From Protula sp. h YS-2021 (taxonomy: Eukaryota; Annelida; Polychaeta; Sabellida; Serpulidae), in NCBI GenBank assembly GCA_949752745.1, contig OX457034.1, forward strand, positions 8,716,778 to 8,780,777: a DNA stretch of 64,000 nucleotides, given 5' to 3'. How positions within the stretch are numbered: position 1 is the stretch's first letter; each line of letters opens with the position of its first letter. The position numbers and the translations under genes were made by a program. Below are positions 61,601 through 64,000 of the stretch, in pieces. The notes under the pieces were generated by a model. It saw only the letters and a program-made list of their open reading frames with translations, ran no database searches and was not told the DNA's origin.

Positions 61601-62863
61601 TTGTACATTTTAATCAAAACGTCAGTCACTTGTTTTGTTCACAATAGATTTAATGCACTTTATTTTCATTTATTTTAATGCACTTTCTTTTTCTGCATAA
61701 TCGTATCTGTTAGATCTAAATTTTATCCCAATTTTGAAGAAGAAGAAGAAGAAGAAGAAGAAGAACAAGAACAAGAACAAGAACAAGAAGAAGAAGAAAA
61801 AAGACGAAGCCACAAGAATACTTTTCAAAATCTCAATCGCAGTTCTTGATAAAACGTGCTGTTTTCTAAGATATCAAAGAATATGCGCAGCTGAAAGGCT
61901 TGAGTCATAAACACGCGGGAGGCCACCTGGCGAATGATTAGTTAACTAAATCACCTGTACACACGGGGACGTCAATAAACATCCCATCGGCGGCGTAGCA
62001 CGTGATCTGTCCATTCATTTCCGGCTCTCCAAAGTCGTAGCCGGCGTTGCACATAATAAGACATGTCCCGCTATCTGGGACAACGTCACCAACGCCCTCA
62101 CAGACCATGACGCCATGCGTAGGCTCGGCAGGCTTCGGGCAACCGCTCGGCTGCGGTGGTGGTGGTGGTGGTTGTTGTGGTACATTCTGTTGCTGGAATC
62201 CCGATGGGCCAGGCACAGGAGCCGTGGGTCTGGGAAATACTTGGGCCATTCCTATACAAAATGTTGTTTATTTTAAATATTTTCTAGCCCCATACCTTGA
62301 GGTATTTCTTTAAGACTGAAGCTGAATGCCACAAACATATTAAAAGTATTTTTAAATTTATGACATTATAGCGTTTTAGATCGGTACATTTTTACATATA
62401 ATGTCTTATATGTTTTGTAAGAGGGTTGGGGTTAGAGGGAAAATAGTTACATAAATACAAATTGGAATAACATGGTATCGAAAAACGTTGACAGTGTTGT
62501 TTATCCGTGCAAGATATGCAAGTTAATGATGTTGTTATTTATTTATTTGTTTGTTTGTTTGTTTTTCAAACACCAACAACGAAGAGATAATCATCGACTT
62601 TAATTTAATTTTATTTTAAAAAATCCTGTTATTATTTCACAATAAATAATTAACCAAATAACGTATATTTCTTTATGATACTGCTGAATAAGCAAGGAAA
62701 ACAAAAACAACTACTTGCGATGTTTGCTTATTTGTGTGTTTGTTGGTTGGTTGGTTGTATGATGTTTAAATCCTTGTAATTAAAAATGCTGTTATTTACC
62801 TTGAGCATATCCAAGGTTCAAGATAGGCACAGCAAAGATTATAAATATAAACGAAGGTTGCAT
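44711..62863 (-). CDS. gene A: secreted 14x sushi + GCC2/GCC3 protein
   Basis: A complete gene, 17 coding exons, 1153 aa. Exons in transcript order: 62863-62800, 62251-61955, 60918-60709, 60366-60181, 58746-58546, 56735-56508, 55350-55123, 53876-53658, 53157-52873, 52393-52199, 51943-51767, 50536-50348, 49793-49581, 47021-46833, 46506-46312, 45226-45134, 45003-44711. All introns are phase 1; coding sum 3462 nt. MQPSFIFIIFAVPILNLGYA is the signal peptide. Fourteen single-exon sushi domains follow, each with six cysteines; then GCC2/GCC3 (residues about 1026-1085) and an acidic Gly/Ser/Glu tail (GGEEEAEEEGEETGEGGGEG). No membrane segment, so secretion is expected. Exons 5-9 are close copies. 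Exon 6 has AT in place of a GT donor. Gene B is the short paralogue. Function is unknown; the architecture suits extracellular binding. Confidence 0.82.
45134..45226 (-). CDS. gene A GCC2/GCC3 module, first half
   Basis: Acceptor TTACAG|AT, donor TCAG|GTATGT. DACPSGSFYYRGYWYTGCLR CRPGTYRQRGSG: the CxPGTY signature of ephrin-receptor-like/GCC2_GCC3 repeats. Confidence 0.87.
45480..46310. repeat. ~75-82-bp minisatellite, about 11 copies
   Basis: CCGTTTTGGCACCATGTTGA + GGCAGTCCACTTCGCTCCCC + CATCGCCTCTCCAGACCCCC repeated. It fills the intron between sushi 14 and the GCC exon; the last copy reaches to about 15 bp from the sushi 14 donor. Confidence 0.9.
46312..46506 (-). CDS. gene A sushi 14
   Basis: Acceptor TTATAG|CC, donor ATTG|GTAAAT. 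AHQYGCRVSPIPHGHLHCPR..GASCRVSCRPGYQI..ITCDASGRLSGIPAC. Confidence 0.87.
46625..46815. repeat. GGTGGTGGGTGGTGGTGAG repeat
   Basis: Imperfect G/T-rich short repeat in the 245-bp span just after the sushi 13 donor. Confidence 0.8.
46833..47021 (-). CDS. gene A sushi 13
   Basis: Acceptor GTTGGCAG|TG, donor ATAG|GTATGC. GCMRPVIEHAHVTCGVNTQR..ATCSVMCHNGYVL..ITCNAEHSFGLLPAC. The acceptor lies in the edge of a repeat array. Confidence 0.86.
47022..47320. repeat. ~20-bp minisatellite AACACAAACGGAAAACTGYC
   Basis: About 14 copies directly upstream (transcript sense) of the sushi 13 acceptor. One copy (about 47083-47100) repeats the acceptor sequence GTTTGTGTTGGCAG exactly. Confidence 0.9.
47367..47518. 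repeat. (AAT)n / (AATC)n microsatellite
   Basis: Imperfect ATA, AAT and CATAAT units in the intron between sushi 12 and 13. Confidence 0.92.
47751..49540 (-). mobile_element. dead non-LTR retrotransposon (CR1/L2/jockey-like), 5'-truncated
   Basis: Minus-strand reverse transcriptase remains in order: LDALPTDLLKLC..PNLLGFINLSL, an NYRPVSNLSF segment, QSAHRRFHSTVTVLLRIQND, LLLLDLSAAFETI, PQGSILGPLLF, then a C-terminal LFSLPEYLKTVENVSVF segment. The catalytic YxDD region reads YSDIS and several stops or frameshifts are present, so it is inactive. A 107-bp internal duplication lies at 48143-48355. Flanking near-repeats CTGCATGTGCAAGGCTGACA (49520-49540) and CTGCACGCGTGCAAGACTGA (47751-47773) look like the target-site duplication. 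The short 3' tail is (TAATAAAT)-like. Confidence 0.8.
49581..49793 (-). CDS. gene A sushi 12
   Basis: Acceptor TTTTAG|AT, donor ACAT|GTAAGT. DSQSDNPVIPGCRVADAQVE..GLVTC..RASCSVTCADGYEL..IRCSGRHGFSTLPTC. A LINE fragment is inserted about 40 bp past the donor. Confidence 0.87.
50348..50536 (-). CDS. gene A sushi 11
   Basis: Acceptor TTGTAG|CT, donor TGTG|GTAATA. QCAKPTVENGHVFCRTNPV..GAKCNYYCRSGFTP..ITCVDGQFDGPLPTC. A G-rich minisatellite ends about 40 bp upstream of the acceptor. Confidence 0.87.
50565..51150. repeat. ~58-62-bp minisatellite, about 10 copies
   Basis: GAGCAATGGCGGATCCAGGG + GAAGTGCAGGGTTGCCACCC + CCTCC. Upstream of the sushi 11 acceptor. It creates long ORFs on both strands (up to 249 codons), all artefacts. 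Confidence 0.93.
51380..51600 (+). repeat. TACTCYGCGTTT repeat family, copy 3
   Basis: GGGGTAATTTTCATTTAGTA CTC..., AAGTACTCCGCGTTTAGGG and TTGGTATGTGAGTGCCCC, in the same order as at 1086-1345. Confidence 0.5.
51767..51943 (-). CDS. gene A sushi 10
   Basis: Acceptor TTACAG|GC, donor ACTG|GTAGAG. PVCSVPPVSNGRVRC..GVTCTVSCDQGFVL..MTCTNGRFAAVPTC. The shortest sushi exon. Confidence 0.88.
52199..52393 (-). CDS. gene A sushi 9
   Basis: Acceptor TACAAG|GA, donor TACA|GTATGT. GSQGAGPGVCAKPVVENAAV HC..GSPCIVSCNPGFVH..VTCRNGQFSNVPSC. Confidence 0.87.
52660..52745. repeat. (ATT)n microsatellite
   Basis: ATT run with TTATTG interruptions, in the intron between sushi 8 and 9. Confidence 0.92.
52873..53157 (-). 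CDS. gene A sushi 8 with (Gly-Pro-Ser)n linker
   Basis: Acceptor CTGTAG|GG, donor GTCA|GTAAGT. The linker is expanded to about a dozen GPS triplets (GQTGPSGPSG.., one GSS), then TCQMPTIVNGRVDCLRLPIV..VPCRVVCNVGYES..FICRAGQFSNVPTC. Confidence 0.87.
53043..53152 (-). repeat. coding 9-bp minisatellite (Gly-Pro-Ser)
   Basis: On the coding strand GGACCAAGCGGGCCAAGTGG recurs with synonymous changes; inside gene A exon 9. Length changes in steps of 9 bp keep the frame. Confidence 0.9.
53658..53876 (-). CDS. gene A sushi 7
   Basis: Acceptor TTCAAG|GG, donor CAAA|GTAGTC. Linker GQSSGGDTAVAGPSEP, then TCQRPVIDNGRVECQQSQIT..VQCRVVCNVGFET..FVCRSGQFSNVPTCQ. No Met lies in this frame, so simple ORF scans miss it. 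CATCAG|GA, 15 bp inside, is an alternative acceptor in the same phase. Confidence 0.83.
54340..55040. repeat. GATGACCTATGGCCTACATG degenerate repeat
   Basis: About ten degenerate copies of a 35-40-bp unit on either side of the 54506-54878 insertion, which splits the array. Confidence 0.7.
54506..54878. mobile_element. 373-bp hAT-type MITE with 8-bp target duplication
   Basis: 11-bp perfect terminal inverted repeats TAGTGTTAGGA / TCCTAACACTA. Flanks CTATGGAC (54498-54505) and CTATGGAT (54879-54886) match in 7 of 8 bases and fit the hAT target consensus nTnnnnAn. No ORF. Confidence 0.8.
55123..55350 (-). CDS. gene A sushi 6
   Basis: Acceptor TTGCAG|GT, donor CAAA|GTAAGT. Linker DSGASGSPVSGPSGSGGA, then TCEKPVINHGRVECQYSQIT..VPCRVLCEQGYTS..FVCRGGQFSNVPTCQ. 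Confidence 0.88.
55600..55750. repeat. ~30-bp tandem repeat GCCAGCGACATTTAGGACAT
   Basis: Five to six degenerate copies in the intron between sushi 5 and 6. Confidence 0.75.
56508..56735 (-). CDS. gene A sushi 5, non-GT donor
   Basis: Acceptor ATGCAG|GA. Linker GQSGVTGTSDPGTNGPNG, then TCEKPVVSNGRVDCQYSQVT..VPCRVVCDQGFTS..FVCRNGQFSNVPTCQ. The expected donor reads CAAA|ATAAGT where sister exons read CAAA|GTAAGT, so the GT is AT at 56507-56506. The end shown is by homology. Confidence 0.8.
57045..57240 (+). mobile_element. tRNA-derived SINE, decayed copy 4
   Basis: TATAGCTGATCTGGCTAAAG (A-box region), GGGTCTGGAATCCGGCT (decayed B box), TTAGCTATGCGAATGCAGTG and GGTTAGATGATCTTAAA. Plus orientation, unlike copies 1-3. 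Confidence 0.6.
57259..58012. mobile_element. ~754-bp TIR element
   Basis: Left end GGACCCGGGCCTGTATTCTC GAA; right end, inverted, GGACCCGTATTCTCGAA. Interior repeats TCTTAGATCTGAG and CTCGAAAGAT, plus a CAAA-rich tract at 57545-57615. No transposase. In the intron between sushi 4 and 5. Confidence 0.5.
58215..58435. repeat. 24-bp minisatellite, about 9 copies
   Basis: ACTACTGCACAGTGCTAATA CAAA repeated; ends about 110 bp past the sushi 4 donor in the transcript sense. Confidence 0.9.
58546..58746 (-). CDS. gene A sushi 4
   Basis: Acceptor GCATAG|AC, donor CAGG|GTGAGA. KCDKPVISNGRLDCMRFPIT..VPCRVLCDPGFTS..FVCRGGRFTSSVPTC. First of the five close copies. Confidence 0.88.
59690..59830 (+). 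repeat. TACTCYGCGTTT repeat family, copy 4
   Basis: TTTGCACTCCGCGTTTAGGG and GCATGGTACATGAGGGCCCC; it runs straight into the minisatellite below. Confidence 0.5.
59804..60178. repeat. 53-54-bp minisatellite, 7 copies, at a splice donor
   Basis: GGCATGGTACATGAGGGCCC + CCGCCCCCACCCCTACCCC + TTRCAGGAGACGTA. The final copy ends in the donor of sushi 3 (AGACGTAC|TAATGC on the plus strand). Confidence 0.93.
60181..60366 (-). CDS. gene A sushi 3
   Basis: Acceptor TTACAG|TA, donor ATTA|GTACGT. CPVPSVAHGVAICP..GGRCQLHCDEGYDV..ISCRSGRFMGPPPAC. The 53-54-bp minisatellite starts at this donor. Confidence 0.87.
60709..60918 (-). CDS. gene A sushi 2
   Basis: Acceptor TTTTAG|TA, donor GATC|GTAAGA. TCNVPEVGNGTVNC..LGLCEIICDEGFIL..MTCEVGEGGFEALPTC; N-glycosylation sequons NST and NGT. 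The acidic content is higher than in the other domains. Confidence 0.88.
61735..61802. repeat. (GAA)n / (GAACAA)n microsatellite
   Basis: GAA units with GAACAA variants in the intron between sushi 1 and 2. Confidence 0.9.
61955..62251 (-). CDS. gene A sushi 1 with Pro/Gln linker
   Basis: Acceptor TATAG|GA, donor ACAG|GTGATT. An N-terminal Pro/Gln-rich linker (QQQNVPQQPPPPPPQPSG) precedes CPKPAEPTHGVMVC..GTCLIMCNAGYDF..ITCYAADGMFIDVPVC. Confidence 0.88.
62800..62863 (-). CDS. gene A exon 1: start and signal peptide
   Basis: ATG CAA CCT ... CAA G|GTAAAT. Encodes MQPSFIFIIFAVPILNLGYA Q: hydrophobic core and a small-residue cleavage region (GYA|Q). 64 nt, phase 1. Confidence 0.85.
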
Positions 62864-64000
62864 TTTCACAAGAATATCCAAATTTTAATTTTGCACTGTC
62901 CAAATGAAACAACAACAATTTGTTCAAAAAGTGCGTGAATTTTCTTCTTATAACAAATTTACTTTGAATCAACTCATTTCCGAGATATCTCAGTTTAATT
63001 TGTGACGTCAGCTTTCATTTATGTGCCTTCTACCTTTCAGTTGGCTGATTCACAATCTTTTATTTTTTTAATTTATTTTTTTTTAGATCAGCAGAATAAA
63101 TTTCATGATATTTCACAGCGAAAATGACATCATCCTTCCTGATATTAAAATACTTGTTTTTTGGAAGCCCGGTTTAATTAAAAAGTCGCCATCACAAACA
63201 CATGCGCTGAATTCACTGCATTCATTTACAGTTCACCGGATGGCTGCGTTCGTTACGGCCGGAGAGTTTCCAAAGTTTTTTCCAAGTTATTTTTTTTTAC
63301 TTCGGTTGAATTTAAAGGCATACACGCCATAGAATCTTACATATTTTTTTATTATATATGAATGATTTATAAATAACAATAAAGGATATATAATTTATAT
63401 TTTACATTTCTGTTTATGTATTTTTATTTCCCTTTATCATGTTTATAGTTTCTTATTTCGTTTTTTGTTTACAGTTTTTGATCCCTTTTCTAATTTTTGT
63501 GTCTTTAAAAATAAAAGCTTTGATTTGTGTTTTAAAAAAAAGCGGGACAACAGTTCTACCAATGGAATTCCAAGATATTGATTGTAAAGTGACATATTAT
63601 AAACACTGAAAATTAAAAATTGACACTAGCCGTGTAATGAATTTGAATTTATTTCTTTTTTAAAATTACTGTTCAATGACTGACATGTTAAATGCACATC
63701 TATGGAACAGACATGACAAGTAAACGTGCATGCTGAAGCATGTACTTCCGGTGTGCATGTCACGCGGTGAGACTTATTTCTGGGTGGGTAGTGAGGGGTG
63801 GGGTGGGTGGTGCACGGGGCGGAGGGGGTGGGGGGGAGGATGTTGTGCAATAGATTCTAATTGCCGGTGTTGTGATCGTGTTCTAGACCACTCCTTATCT
63901 GACCTGTGAGTGAAGTTTATTTTAAGTTACTGTTATCTTTCACCATTTTACAGTTTGTGCCTCCACTCAACACTCCATCCTTAAACATCCATTTTCATCC
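62864..64000. other. upstream flank of gene A
   Basis: AT-rich, with a G/T-rich patch at 63780-63845. No coding region supported. Confidence 0.6.
62946..62954 (-). promoter_or_regulatory. possible TATA box of gene A
   Basis: Minus-strand GTTATAAGA about 85-90 bp upstream of the ATG; AT-rich surroundings weaken it. Confidence 0.3.

Overview
This is a eukaryotic window: short exons with GT/AG splice sites sit in a large amount of AT-rich intron and intergenic DNA that is full of micro- and minisatellites and short dispersed repeats. The repeats (several copies of a tRNA-derived SINE, blocks of TGACCTTGACCTT, inverted-terminal-repeat elements, a dead non-LTR retrotransposon) and the gene set (secreted sushi proteins, an FkbM-type methyltransferase, a GALNS-type sulfatase) suggest a marine or freshwater bivalve mollusc. 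That assignment is inference, not proof.

Layout. (1) 237-5400, + strand: the last seven exons of an N-acetylgalactosamine-6-sulfatase (GALNS) homologue; its 5' part lies left of the window. (2) 9621-17042, - strand: gene B, complete in eight coding exons (371 aa). It has a signal peptide, four six-cysteine sushi (CCP) domains and one cysteine-rich GCC2/GCC3 (ephrin-receptor-like) module. (3) 19497-31402, - strand: a complete six-exon FkbM-family methyltransferase with an N-terminal membrane anchor (327 aa). (4) 31403-44710: intergenic, mostly repeats, including a 2-kb 47-bp satellite with a 470-bp higher-order period. (5) 44711-62863, - strand: gene A, 17 coding exons (1153 aa). It is a larger paralogue of gene B with a signal peptide, fourteen sushi exons, the same GCC2/GCC3 module and an acidic Gly/Ser/Glu tail.

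Genes A and B are the most interesting content. They share the order signal peptide - sushi(n) - GCC2/GCC3, phase-1 introns throughout, 64 nt of coding sequence before the first sushi exon and a 93-nt exon for the first half of the GCC module. They differ in sushi number (14 against 4). In gene A, five adjacent sushi exons are close copies of one another, and one linker has expanded into a coding Gly-Pro-Ser repeat. Minisatellites repeatedly lie against splice sites of these genes, and in two arrays the repeat unit carries material from the splice site itself. A role in extracellular recognition or matrix is plausible but cannot be shown from sequence.

All exon boundaries were built by hand from splice consensus, phase and domain continuity. 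Every internal exon keeps the frame: coding sums are 3462, 1116 and 984 nt for gene A, gene B and the methyltransferase, each divisible by three. One gene A exon lacks a GT donor.
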